Below, piece after piece: positions 9,114 through 17,934 of a DNA stretch of 64,000 bases. How positions within the stretch are numbered: the stretch's first letter is position 1; each line of letters opens with the position of its first letter. The stretch is from Sphingomonas spermidinifaciens (GTDB lineage: Bacteria; Pseudomonadota; Alphaproteobacteria; Sphingomonadales; Sphingomonadaceae): assembly GCF_002351485.1 (NCBI RefSeq), contig NZ_NWMW01000002.1, positions 372,001 through 436,000 of the forward strand. The letters run 5' to 3'. Below the pieces are notes generated by a model. It searched no databases and was not told where the DNA came from. It saw only the letters and a program-made list of their open reading frames with translations. The position numbers and the translations under genes are program-made.

Positions 9114-9992
9114 ATGATTGTACCACTCTGGACCAAGGTTGCCGTGGCCGCCGGCGCGCTCGGCATCGCCGCCGCTGCCGACGCCCAGCAGATCGCCGAA
9201 CCAGGCAAGTTGCTGCTGACGAACGGCATCGGGACGATCGAGGGGGCTTCGGGCGGGGGGCTGACGCCATGGGCGGTAATCGCGGGTAACGCGACTCGCG
9301 ACGGCATCGGCGTCCAGGCCAGCGCCACCGCCGCCGAGCTAAAGGACTATGATTTTCAGGTTGCAGGGGTCGCGATCGGCGCCTTGGACCGGGTCGAGCT
9401 CTCTTATGCTCGCCAGCGGTTCGACACCAACTGGGTCGGCGGCGCGCTCGGCCTCGGCAACGACTACAAGTTTGACCAGGATGTCTGGGGCGCCAAGGTC
9501 AAGCTCGCCGGCGACATGGTCTATGGCAGCGAATGGATGCCCTCGATCGCGGCGGGTGTATATTACAAGCGGAGCCTCGATGCGCCGATCGTCCGCGCCG
9601 TGGGCGCGCGGAAGGCCGAGGGGACCGACCTCTATGTCTCCGCCACGAAGCTGTTCCTGCGCTGGTCGCTGCTCGCCAACGTGACGCTACGCGCGACCAA
9701 CGCGAATCAGAACGGCCTGCTGGGGTTCGGCGGCGACAAGCGCAACGCGCGGACGATCCACCCCGAGGGATCGCTTGCCTATCAGGTATCGCGGCGCTTT
9801 GTGGTTGGCGGGGAATTTCGGTCGAAGCCAGACAATCTCGGCATCGCGCGCGAGGATGACTGGTTCGACGCGTTCGCCGCCTATGCGCTCAACCGCAACC
9901 TGACCGCGACGGTTGCCTTTGCCGATCTGGGCTCGGTCGCGACGGTTGAGGGGCAGCGAGGCGTTCTGTTCCAAATTCAGGGAAGTTTCTGA
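9114..9992 (+). CDS. DUF3034 family putative outer-membrane beta-barrel
   Basis: 292 residues with a signal peptide (cleavage likely after AAAADAQ). Alternating hydrophobic beta-strand-like segments run to a C-terminal aromatic (VLFQIQGSF), a typical outer-membrane-protein ending. It matches the DUF3034 family through GKLLLTNGIGTIEGASGGGL and WAVIAGNAT near the N-terminus. Function unknown. Its stop overlaps the start of the globin gene by one base (TGATG), so the two are translationally coupled. It faces the cupredoxin gene across a short promoter region (9010-9113). Confidence 0.85.
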   Translation: MIVPLWTKVAVAAGALGIAAAADAQQIAEPGKLLLTNGIGTIEGASGGGLTPWAVIAGNATRDGIGVQASATAAELKDYDFQVAGVAIGALDRVELSYARQRFDTNWVGGALGLGNDYKFDQDVWGAKVKLAGDMVYGSEWMPSIAAGVYYKRSLDAPIVRAVGARKAEGTDLYVSATKLFLRWSLLANVTLRATNANQNGLLGFGGDKRNARTIHPEGSLAYQVSRRFVVGGEFRSKPDNLGIAREDDWFDAFAAYALNRNLTATVAFADLGSVATVEGQRGVLFQIQGSF

Positions 9993-10462
9993 TGTTCGCT
10001 TTCGTCGCATTCGCCGCGCTGATGACCCCGCAGGCTGCCGCTCAGGAGCAGCCGGTCGAACCCTATAAGATCGATCCCACTAATGCAGGGGCGGCCCCGT
10101 TTGCCGGCGACGGCATGGCGCGAGCCTTTGGCGGGCAGGACGGCATCAGCCGCATCGTCGACCGCTTCGTCACCGCCAATTTCGCCGATCGGCGGATCGG
10201 CGAGATCTTTATGAACCAGGACGAGGTACGCCTGCGCCGCGTACTGTTCGAGCAGTTTTGCTACATCCTCAATGCCGGCTGCACCTATACCGGGCGCGAC
10301 ATGCGCGCCGCGCACAAGGACATGGGCGTCCAACAGGGCGACATGAACCGTCTGGTCGAGAACCTTCAGGCGGCGATGCAGGCTGAACGCGTACCGTTTG
10401 CTGCGCAGAACCGCTTCCTTGCCAAGCTGGCGCCGATGCGCCGCGACGTGGTCGAGCGCTGA
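9992..10462 (+). CDS. Exported group 1 truncated haemoglobin
   Basis: 156 residues: an N-terminal signal peptide (MFAFVAFAALMTPQAAAQ) followed by a truncated 2-on-2 globin. Recognisable parts are FGGQDGISRIVDRFV (A/B helices), RIGEIFMNQD, the Cys-rich turn FCYILNAGCTYTG, and the F-helix DMRAAHKDMGV with the proximal haem His. Most truncated haemoglobins are cytoplasmic, so a signal peptide is noteworthy; with the DUF3034 barrel and cupredoxin it suggests envelope redox or gas sensing or detoxification. The start overlaps the DUF3034 stop. Confidence 0.9.
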   Translation: MFAFVAFAALMTPQAAAQEQPVEPYKIDPTNAGAAPFAGDGMARAFGGQDGISRIVDRFVTANFADRRIGEIFMNQDEVRLRRVLFEQFCYILNAGCTYTGRDMRAAHKDMGVQQGDMNRLVENLQAAMQAERVPFAAQNRFLAKLAPMRRDVVER

Positions 10463-10525
10463 AGCGTTCAGCTCGGCGCTGTCGAACGAACTGGATCTAG
10501 CGGCCGAGAGGGCGGTAGGTTGCGG

Positions 10526-10752
10526 TCATGCCACGTCCTCCAAGACCGAGAGGCCGCTGCGCCACTTCAACTCGTCACCCGAAATGATACGGTTGGTGGC
10601 GCTGATGTACGTGCGCTTCCCGGTGTAGCTGGGGAACCTCGAGGACCTGCTATTCGAGCCATCTCGCGTGCATGAGCGACCGCCTTCTGGGCATCGCTCC
10701 GGAAGGAATAGTTATCTTTCTTATCAATGAAGGCTCGCACCAGAACGGCCAA
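10526..10752 (-). pseudogene. Possible frameshifted relic of a small protein
   Basis: Two overlapping minus-strand frames each read like protein but do not join. One gives VRAFIDKKDNYSFRSDAQKA then VAHAREMARI; the other, one frame away, gives YTGKRTYISATNRIISGDE then LKWRSGLSVLEDVA and a TGA at 10526-10528. Together they would form a protein of about 80-90 residues with one indel near 10650. I do not recognise the family. It may also be a chance pair of open frames in GC-rich DNA. Confidence 0.3.
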
Positions 10753-11140
10753 TTTGCGGTTCTAGCCGACATAGCTGGACTTCGACGAATCAAACGCCTT
10801 AAAATGGCAAAATGCCGTTATGCAGCACTTTCGTCATGCAGTTAAGCGGAACGGCCGTGTCGAGTGATCGTGACGCGTGTGACTGCGGCGGTAATTTGGT
10901 TAGATTGGCCGGCTTACACTTTTAAGTGGTCAACTATCGTAGTGCGATGTTGGATCTTAAGAATATTTCCATACAAGCGCTGTATCTTTGAGAACGCGAC
11001 GTTTAAGGCTTGTCGCTAAAACTGACTTGGCTATTCCCGGGTGGCGGACGCATCGGGGCACGGATGCGGCCGCCATGGGAGATCGGAACTACGCTTACAC
11101 TTGCCCCAAAACGAAATCTTAAGTTGCGCCAATAACTGCA
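10753..11140. other. Intergenic region without recognised gene
   Basis: About 390 bases between the relic at 10526-10752 and the REC-GAF gene, distinctly more AT-rich than its surroundings. No credible ORF, tRNA or clear terminator was seen. It may hold the end of transcripts from both sides and regulatory DNA. Confidence 0.5.
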
Positions 11141-12124
11141 TCAAGCAGCCTGTGCAGTAGGGCTACTACGAAGCTTGATAATCTCGCTCGCAATTTCGCA
11201 CATCGATCGAAGGCTCGATACGATTTGTGGCGTCACGATCCTAGGCCTGTTGTCGATCAGGCACATGACGCCGATCCTGACGCCGCCGGCGAATTCAATG
11301 GGATGGCCGACATAGGTCCGGATGCGTGGCTCGCCGGTCACGAGCGGACTGCCTGAAAAGCGCGCATCGTCAGCAGCGTTGGGCACCACGAAGGTATCCG
11401 GTGCGCAAAGACTGTAGTTGCAGAACGCGAATTCACGCGGGATCGAGCCACGTGCGAAGCCGTGCGCCGACTTCACCCATTGCTGACGCTCGTCGATAAA
11501 GGTGACTAGCGATGTGGGGAAACCAGTCGCCGCCGCGAGATGCGCGGTAAGGAGATCCAGCTGGCGGTCGGGCGTATCGTTTGCAATCCCCAAGCGACGA
11601 AGCGCCGCTAGGCGTAGCCGCTCGTCCATTGGTACCGGGAACGAAGCCGCCGAAGCCCCGACCGTCTTTGCGACGTGGGCCGGCGCCCGGCGGCAGGATC
11701 GCATCGGATTGGCGGGCCGCCGACGGAAAAGAGCCCTGATGGTCGCACAGAACTTGTCGGGATTACGCGAGAGATCGCGTTTGTCGATGCAGGCGTCGGC
11801 ACCCGCAGCCTCGAGCTGTGACACGATTGCGATATTGGCGATGCCGTGTCCGGAGATGACGACCTTGCGCACTTCTTCCACGTCCGAGATCGACATGAGC
11901 AGCCGCTTGCCGTCGATATAGGGCATGCAAAGGTCAATGGTCACCAAATCGGGCTTCAGCGTCCGTACAAGGGCCGCGCCCGACGCAGCGTCGGCAGCGA
12001 GGCCAACGACGTCGAACCCTAGCCTGACCGTGAAAAGGTGATCGAGCGCAGCCTGCATGGTTCGTGAGTCGTCGATGACGACTACCCGTTTGCGCCCGCC
12101 AAATACCTGCCCCGTCCGAGTCAT
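11141..12124 (-). CDS. Response-regulator receiver plus GAF domain protein
   Basis: 327 residues. Residues 12-130 are a CheY-like receiver: VVVIDDSRTMQ (acidic pocket), LVTIDLCMPYIDG (phospho-Asp followed by x-x-Met-Pro) and a late Lys in CIDKRDLS. Residues about 165-320 are a GAF domain with FPTSLVTFIDERQQWVKSA, CNYSLCAPDTFVVPNA and GVMCLIDNRPR. There is no DNA-binding or enzyme domain, so the protein probably relays or integrates signals. It is downstream of and parallel to the LOV kinase gene (46-base gap), a plausible partner. No GAF chromophore Cys can be assigned with confidence. Confidence 0.85.
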   Translation of the reverse strand: MTRTGQVFGGRKRVVVIDDSRTMQAALDHLFTVRLGFDVVGLAADAASGAALVRTLKPDLVTIDLCMPYIDGKRLLMSISDVEEVRKVVISGHGIANIAIVSQLEAAGADACIDKRDLSRNPDKFCATIRALFRRRPANPMRSCRRAPAHVAKTVGASAASFPVPMDERLRLAALRRLGIANDTPDRQLDLLTAHLAAATGFPTSLVTFIDERQQWVKSAHGFARGSIPREFAFCNYSLCAPDTFVVPNAADDARFSGSPLVTGEPRIRTYVGHPIEFAGGVRIGVMCLIDNRPRIVTPQIVSSLRSMCEIASEIIKLRSSPTAQAA

Positions 12125-12170
12125 GTTGCCCCTCCGTGTACTGCTTATCGCGCACAGGGAGGCAGCCAGC

Positions 12171-13745
12171 CTAGCTACGGTTTCTACGGTATGTCAGTGC
12201 CTCGCCGGCTGTACGAGCGGGTCTGCAGTGGCGTTCCGCCTCGCTCAGCAACTCTTCGATACGAAAGGGCTTTCGAAGGACCGAGATGCCGTCGATCCGG
12301 TCCGACTCAATCCCCAACTCTTCCGCAAAACCAGTCATCAGCAAAATGGGCATTCGGCTGCTTTCGCTGGCCAATCGCCGAGCGAGTTCGATGCCGGTCA
12401 TGCCGTCACGCAGGCGAATATCCGAAATAAGAAGCGCCGGTTCGAAGCCGCTCGTCAAGAGGTCGATCGCTTCCTCTGCCGATCCCACTTCGGCCACGCT
12501 GTACCCGGCCTTGTCAAGATGGAGCGCTAGCACCTTGCGGATCTTGGGATCGTCTTCGACCAGCAGGATGCTCTCCCGCGCGTCGTGGGGAGGGGCGGCG
12601 CGAACTGAAGGCTCCTCAACGGGCAGCAACATCGCGACGGTAGTACCCTGACCAACGACGCTGTCGATGCTGACGTCTCCGCCGGATTGCTTGACGAAGT
12701 TGTAGACCATCGCGAGGCCCAGCCCATTGCCGCGTCCGCCGATCTTAGTCGTGAAGAAGGGCTCAAACGCTCGCTCGATCGTTTCTGCGTCCATGCCTGT
12801 GCCGCTGTCGCTGACCGAGACGAGCGCGGCAGTGCCAAGCTTCGGTCCGGCATTGACCCGCCGCCGAGTCGTGATCTTGACCGTGCCGCCGGCCGGCATC
12901 GCGTCGCGCGCGTTTAGGACAAGATTCATGAGCGCGGTCTCGAACAGCGTCCGGTCGAGCCGGACCCTCCCGACCGCGGGGCTGAGGTCGGTCTGCACAT
13001 GGATGCGGTCGCTGATCGTGCGCGCCAGGAGCGTGACGACGTCCTCGATCACCGCATTGACCGGCACTTCGTCCAGCTCACCGTTTTCGCCACGGGCATA
13101 TTGAAGCATGCGCGTGACGAGCTTGGAGCCGCCGTCAGCCGCTTCCATGATGTCTGCCGCCGCTTCCCTCGTCAGCGAGCCATGGACTGCCTCGCTGGCG
13201 ATGATCTCCGCATTGCCCAGAATAAGCGCGAGGATGTTGTTGAAATCGTGCGCGATACCGCCGGACAGCTTACCGATAGCCTCCATCCGCTGCGATTCTC
13301 GTAGCCGCGCCTCAAGGTCGCGCCGCTCGGTGACATCAGTCTGGGTGCCCATCCAAAAGGACCCACTTTGCCCGTCGTCGAGCAGCACGAGCGAAATCTC
13401 GTTCCAGAACGCGCTGCCGTCCTTGCGATAGTTGAGCAAGAGGCCGGTAAATGGTGCGCGCGCGTCGAGCGCATCCCTCATCTCGGTTCGTTTCTCGGGA
13501 TTTGTTTCAGGCCCTGCAAGAAAATCGCAAGATCGACCAATCGCTTCGACAGAGGTGTAGCCAGTAAGGTCAGAGAAGGCCCGGTTCACAAAGACGATCG
13601 GACGACCATCTTGATTGGCGTCCGCGATAATCACGCTTTGCTGAATGGCGTCGAGCGCGAGTTCGCGAAGGCGGGAGATATCATAATCCTTGCTGCGGGC
13701 TGGGCGAACCTGGGTTCCGCAGCCCGGTTGATTGGCAGATGTCAC
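12171..13745 (-). CDS. LOV-type PAS hybrid histidine kinase with C-terminal receiver
   Basis: 524 residues. Residues 25-140 are a PAS domain with LOV signatures: GRSCDFLAG (the flavin-adduct Cys is residue 73; the consensus is GRNCRFLQG), NYRKDGSAFWNEISL, and a Gln in MGTQTDVTE near the end. It therefore probably binds flavin and senses blue light. HisKA carries GGIAHDFNNILALI with His166. The ATPase domain follows with N-box VLNARDA and the G-boxes GTGMD and GRGNGLGLAMV. A receiver completes it (LLVEDDPKIRK, LLISDIRLRDG). It is divergent from the FixJ-like regulator gene, and a two-component pairing is likely. Confidence 0.9.
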   Translation of the reverse strand: MTSANQPGCGTQVRPARSKDYDISRLRELALDAIQQSVIIADANQDGRPIVFVNRAFSDLTGYTSVEAIGRSCDFLAGPETNPEKRTEMRDALDARAPFTGLLLNYRKDGSAFWNEISLVLLDDGQSGSFWMGTQTDVTERRDLEARLRESQRMEAIGKLSGGIAHDFNNILALILGNAEIIASEAVHGSLTREAAADIMEAADGGSKLVTRMLQYARGENGELDEVPVNAVIEDVVTLLARTISDRIHVQTDLSPAVGRVRLDRTLFETALMNLVLNARDAMPAGGTVKITTRRRVNAGPKLGTAALVSVSDSGTGMDAETIERAFEPFFTTKIGGRGNGLGLAMVYNFVKQSGGDVSIDSVVGQGTTVAMLLPVEEPSVRAAPPHDARESILLVEDDPKIRKVLALHLDKAGYSVAEVGSAEEAIDLLTSGFEPALLISDIRLRDGMTGIELARRLASESSRMPILLMTGFAEELGIESDRIDGISVLRKPFRIEELLSEAERHCRPARTAGEALTYRRNRS

Positions 13746-13874
13746 GGTAGATTGGTCCGCATGTCCTCTGACTCGTCCTTATGCCGACCCGCAGCACTTA
13801 ATGATCTCACCCGATAGGGTGTAACTGGATATTAAGATGTCATGATTGATGACCCCTTCTGGGGAAAGCCGACA

Positions 13875-14489
13875 ATGCACATTTACCTTGTTGACGATGA
13901 TCCGTTAGCACGTCGAATGGCCCGACGTATGCTGATCGGGACCGATGCGGAGTGCATCGAATTTGACTCGGGCGCTTCGTTTCTTGACCGTCTGGAGGCG
14001 CTAGAAACCGGCTGCGTGCTGCTCGATATCGATATGCCCGGCCGCAATGGGCTTGAGGTGCTGCATGAGGTCGCTATGCGCAAGGCGTGGCCGGTCGTCA
14101 TCGTTTCAGGCTCCAATCGGGTTGATGATGCGATTCGAGCCTTCAGGCAGGGAGCAGTTCACTTCCTTCGCAAGCCGTTCCGGCGCGCGGATTTGGTGCA
14201 GACGCTCGGTGAGGCCGTAGCGCGCGAAGCCGAGCGCCAGCGTGCGGTAGCGAAGCAAGCGGAAGCTGCGCGTATTCGTCTCAGTAAGCGTGAAACTGAA
14301 GTACTGCACGCGATGAGCGCTGGGCATCAGACGAAGGCCATAGCCTGGGCGCTGGGCCTCAGCCTCCGGACGGTGGAAATGCACCGTTCGAACCTAATGA
14401 AGAAAATGAAGGCGAGAAATTCGACGCAGGCAATCTCGATCGCTCGAACCTACGCGCTTATACCGGACTCGCCAGCTGGTACCGTATAG
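13875..14489 (+). CDS. FixJ-type response regulator (REC-LuxR HTH)
   Basis: 204 residues. The receiver has VDDDP, phospho-Asp51 in LLDIDMPGRNG, a Ser in VIVSGSN and Lys in LRKPFRR. The C-terminal LuxR/FixJ HTH has SKRETEVLHAMSAGHQTKAI and LSLRTVEMHRSNLMKKM. It is a transcriptional regulator, probably driven by the adjacent divergent LOV kinase. ATG 13875 is chosen over 13842 because GGGGAAAG precedes it at good spacing and the receiver fold begins right at MHIYLVDDD. Confidence 0.9.
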   Translation: MHIYLVDDDPLARRMARRMLIGTDAECIEFDSGASFLDRLEALETGCVLLDIDMPGRNGLEVLHEVAMRKAWPVVIVSGSNRVDDAIRAFRQGAVHFLRKPFRRADLVQTLGEAVAREAERQRAVAKQAEAARIRLSKRETEVLHAMSAGHQTKAIAWALGLSLRTVEMHRSNLMKKMKARNSTQAISIARTYALIPDSPAGTV

Positions 14490-14735
14490 CTGGCTTCAAC
14501 ACATTTTCTTGGCGATCAGCCTTTGATGAATGGTTCTAAATTACCCAATCGTCTGGCAATTCCTGAGCCGCTTCATTTTCGACTACCGACTTAATAGCGA
14601 AGCTGCGTCCACTTCGTCCAGCCAGGTGGCGCGATTATTCCGTTGGACACCTTCACCTCTTTACCGGCCCGGCGCGGCCGGAGAATCGGTGTTGGCAGAG
14701 GCGAAGCTCGACCGCGACCGCGCCAGTGGCATCGC

Positions 14736-14969
14736 GTGAGGAAGTTCCTGGTTGGCCTGCTCGTCGCCATCGGCGTTTTGCTGGCGGGGACGACAGGCCT
14801 TTGCATTGGCCGTTATCCTGTTTCCCTACCCAGTCTGATCAACCAGCCTCGACCGATGCTCTTGGTGTCGCCGTTTCTGCTCGTTGGCATCATCCCGTGT
14901 GCGCTCGGCGTCATCATCTCTAAAGCAGGCCTCTGTATGAAGCGTTCCTCGGACCGAGATGATGCGTAA
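14736..14969 (+). CDS. Small two-helix membrane protein, unknown
   Basis: 77 residues from a GTG start, with two strong hydrophobic segments: FLVGLLVAIGVLLAGTTGL and MLLVSPFLLVGIIPCALGVI. The tail is basic, KRSSDRDD. The frame is open upstream to an ATG at 14643, but the added stretch is Arg-rich and low-complexity, so a start near 14736 is preferred although no strong ribosome-binding site is seen. No family recognised. It follows the FixJ-like gene by about 250 bases that hold nothing I recognise. Confidence 0.4.
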   Translation: MRKFLVGLLVAIGVLLAGTTGLCIGRYPVSLPSLINQPRPMLLVSPFLLVGIIPCALGVIISKAGLCMKRSSDRDDA

Positions 14970-15506
14970 CGGAGCCAGCTGTCAGGAGGCGGCTTCAGCC
15001 CCTCGATGGCTAAAGGGGCTCAGTAACTCACCGGCCGGCGGTTCACGCTCGAACCGCAGAGACCCAGGACCGGTCGTCGGGGTCGGCCTGCCGCATTCCA
15101 AAACCCGAGACCTGTTCATCTATGCCAAGGGCAAATCGCCTCAATATCAAACATTCAGGCACGTCACCCGCACTATCGAAAGCTGCCATCCAACCCGGGA
15201 GCGCCGGAATGGGGAGAATTGGCCGGGAGGCTTCTAGGTTTGGCAAGACGGCCGCGCAGACAGCATATTTGATCACCTCTTACCCAGCAGTATTCGCACC
15301 TAGCGCAGACGTCCCGTGCTGTTGCTCAGACACACTACTGTCGCAGAGATCGCGACCTCGTCACCGAAAACCGAGAAAGGATCAACAAAGACGCAACAGC
15401 ATCATGGGGTTAAGATGAGTCCTGGATCAGACTATCGTTTCACCTTCGGCTAAATGTCCATAGTGGTTGCTGAAATTGGGCGGGTCGAAACCCAAAAAGA
15501 GGCTAC
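14970..15506. other. Intergenic region without recognised gene
   Basis: About 540 bases between the small membrane protein and the MFS transporter 3' end. Short open frames exist on both strands, but none has a ribosome-binding site or protein-like composition. No tRNA or repeat was recognised. Confidence 0.5.
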
Positions 15507-16823
15507 TCAAATCTGGCGCTCAGTCGGGCAGCTCACGACCAAGCGGCCAATGTGCTCGTCGGCAACATGGCAAGCGATTGCAGTGAGAAGCGCCGCCAGC
15601 GGCGCGATCATCATTGCTAGCGACAACCCGTTCGGCATGTCGGCTGCGGTGGCCCAGTCGCTGATCGCGCCGACGAGTAGCGGGCCAATCGCCGGCCCAA
15701 TCAGGCCGGTGCCAATCAGGGCGAGACTTGATCCCATGGCCTCTCGGCCTTCTCCAGCCACCCGGTGCGCGCTGCCAAAGGCGTGCGGCAGCAGGAATGT
15801 GAAGGCGAACATCGCCGGCGTGCAGAACAGGATCGCCAACCAGCTGACCTTAACGAGCAATGCCGCGACCAGACTGGCACTGGCGAGCAGCAGCAGTGCG
15901 GCGGGCAGGCGGAGGGCGGGGCGTCCGATCCGCACTGCGCGATCGAACGCCCGCCCGCCGGTCAGCGTGCCTGCGATGCCCAGCAGTCCTTGCAGGGCAC
16001 CGAAGGCCAGCCCGGCATCGGTGGCGCTGAACCCGTGGACGCGGATCAGGAACATGCCTGCAAAGGCGAACAGCGGGGCCGCCGCAAAGCCGAAGGTGAC
16101 CGCAGCGATGAAAAGCCAGCGAAAGGCGGGCGATGCCAACAGGGCAAGGCTTTGACGCAGATAGGGGGTGGCATCGCTGGTTTGCGGCCGTCGCAGAGGC
16201 GGAGTGGGACCAGCCGCGAAATAGGCGATCAGCGCGATCACGCCACTCAGCGCACCTGCGCCAATCAGCGCCGCCTGCCAGCCATAAGCGTCGTTGACGG
16301 CGCCGCCAACGGCAAAGCCGGTCATGCCGCCGACCGGAATGCCCATGGTGAAGATGCCGATCGCGGTGCCGCGCCGATCGGGTCGGATGCGGCGGGCGAT
16401 CAGTGTGTGGGCCGAGGGGATCGCACCGGCCTCGCCCACCGCGACCCCCAGGCGGGTGAGCGCCAGAAAGACAAAGCTCGTCGCCAGACCGCCCAGTGCG
16501 GTCATGGCGCTCCACATCAGCGCGCAGCCGACCAGTACCAGCCGCGGCGACCCGCGATCAGCGAGACTTGCGAGCGGGAGGGAAAGCAAGGTGTAGCATA
16601 GCGCGAAGGCCGCGCCGGTCATCAGGCCGATCTGGGTGTCGCTGAGGGAGAACTCAGTCTTGATCGATTCCGCCAGGATGAAGGGCAGGATGCGGTCGAC
16701 CTGCGCGACGATGCTGACCAGGAAGAGGGCGACGAGCAGCTGGGCGGCCCGGCAACCGGTCAGGTAGTTCGCTTCCCCGGCGCTTTGCTCGGGCGACCCC
16801 TCGCCCTGCTGATTCAGTGGCAT
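15507..16823 (-). CDS. MFS transporter, 12-helix
   Basis: 438 residues with about 12 membrane helices. The loop 2-3 MFS signature region reads LPLASLADRGSPRLVLVGCA, and the first cytoplasmic loops match the spinster-like/aromatic-acid branch of the family. It is an inner-membrane transporter of a small organic solute; the solute cannot be told. It reads away from the aldo/keto reductase gene, with a decayed AraC gene between them. The repeat at 16903-16938 lies about 80 bases upstream of its start and could affect its promoter. Confidence 0.85.
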   Translation of the reverse strand: MPLNQQGEGSPEQSAGEANYLTGCRAAQLLVALFLVSIVAQVDRILPFILAESIKTEFSLSDTQIGLMTGAAFALCYTLLSLPLASLADRGSPRLVLVGCALMWSAMTALGGLATSFVFLALTRLGVAVGEAGAIPSAHTLIARRIRPDRRGTAIGIFTMGIPVGGMTGFAVGGAVNDAYGWQAALIGAGALSGVIALIAYFAAGPTPPLRRPQTSDATPYLRQSLALLASPAFRWLFIAAVTFGFAAAPLFAFAGMFLIRVHGFSATDAGLAFGALQGLLGIAGTLTGGRAFDRAVRIGRPALRLPAALLLLASASLVAALLVKVSWLAILFCTPAMFAFTFLLPHAFGSAHRVAGEGREAMGSSLALIGTGLIGPAIGPLLVGAISDWATAADMPNGLSLAMMIAPLAALLTAIACHVADEHIGRLVVSCPTERQI

Positions 16824-16828
16824 TCCGT

Positions 16829-17789
16829 CTAAACTCCGTTACAGGGCGACAACACCTTTTCGGCAAACCAAGCATATACGGCACGGAAAGAGGTTCGCGC
16901 GCAGCAGGGCAGCAGGGCAGCAGGGAAGCAGGGCAGCATTGGTTGCGCGTCGGGGGGGGCGACCACCCGGGCATAGTCGTCGCTAAACTGCGATCGGCAG
17001 CCATAGCCAACCAAGGATCCGGCGCTCGCGGCGTCGCGCGCCTCGCCGACCATCAGCCGCCGCGCTTCTGCAGCCGAAGCTGTGTGCGGAACTCAAGCGG
17101 GCTCATGTCGGCGACGGCCTTGAAATGCTGGTGGAAGGACGAAAGGCTCATTTAGGTGACTGCCGCCGCCTCCTCGATTCGATAGGTTTCGCGATTTTGT
17201 TCGCAGATCCAAAGGATCGCGCGGGCGATCTGGTTGCGTCTGCTTTCCGTCTGAGTCATCCTGCGGATGATCGCGATCGAGACCGGTGCGCAGGCGATAC
17301 TGAAGTTCGCGGTGACGAGCGGTGCCAATGCGGCAATATCGTGCGGCATGCCGAGCAGTTGTAAAAGCGCGCCGCGCGATCAAGCAAGACCGGGGTGGTC
17401 GTACCCAGGGTCAACCCGACCTCCCGCGCCGGCTCGGTAGCATCGCAAAGCGGATGAGTAGCGGCGGTTTTGCCCAGTTCGGCTCGGTCCGGTTCGCGCG
17501 CGAAGGAGAGATAGGGCGGCCTCGCTCGCCTCGAACACCGATCCCATGACGGCAGGTCGATGTATGCGAGCAGATTGGAGGCCGCATCATAGACATAGGC
17601 CGGTCGCCCAGCATCACGCGCTTACGGCCTTGGGCTACGAAGCATATGGTCGGTTCATAGATGACGGGCATGGGCACGGTCGGTTGCGACGCGCGGATAT
17701 CAGCCGGACCCCCGGAATGGCGGACCCCAGGAGCCGTCGCGCGGTGCGTATCGGGCGACAATCGCGGCGAACTGATCCAGGGTCGGCAT
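16829..17789 (-). pseudogene. AraC-family regulator, multiply frameshifted
   Basis: Pieces of one AraC_N-type regulator are spread over several minus-strand frames. They are MPTLDQFAAIVARYAPRDGS (start near 17789), PMPVIYEPTICFVAQGRKR then VMLGDR, the HTH piece [20 protein letters not shown] then [10 protein letters not shown] (about 17070-17150), and the terminal MVGEARDAASAGSLVGYGCR then SQFSDDYARV. Several indels and stops break it. Similar intact regulators exist, one of them at 23559-24563. It sits divergently beside the aldo/keto reductase, which it probably once controlled. Confidence 0.85.
16903..16938. repeat. 8-bp tandem repeat (AGCAGGGC), about 4.5 copies
   Basis: Four consecutive 8-base units AGCAGGGC, AGCAGGGC, AGCAGGGA, AGCAGGGC and a partial AGCA. 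The unit is not a multiple of three, so copy-number change by slippage would shift frame. It lies in the 3' part of the decayed AraC gene and upstream of the MFS gene. Confidence 0.85.
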
Positions 17790-17934
17790 GGGCGCAATGC
17801 TTTCAGAAGGCGGTCCATGGGACAAGCAGCAACTGACAAGCCCGGAGGATCGTGCAAGGATCGCGGCTGATCGTTCTAACGTAAAGCGGGGTGGAGGGAT
17901 CATCTTGGGGGCAATCCAATCACCGATGGAGCCC

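Noticed and set aside
16901-16940. Possible CRISPR-like repeats
   Set aside because: The 8-bp units are directly tandem with no spacers, so it is a simple tandem repeat. No CRISPR array was seen anywhere in the window.
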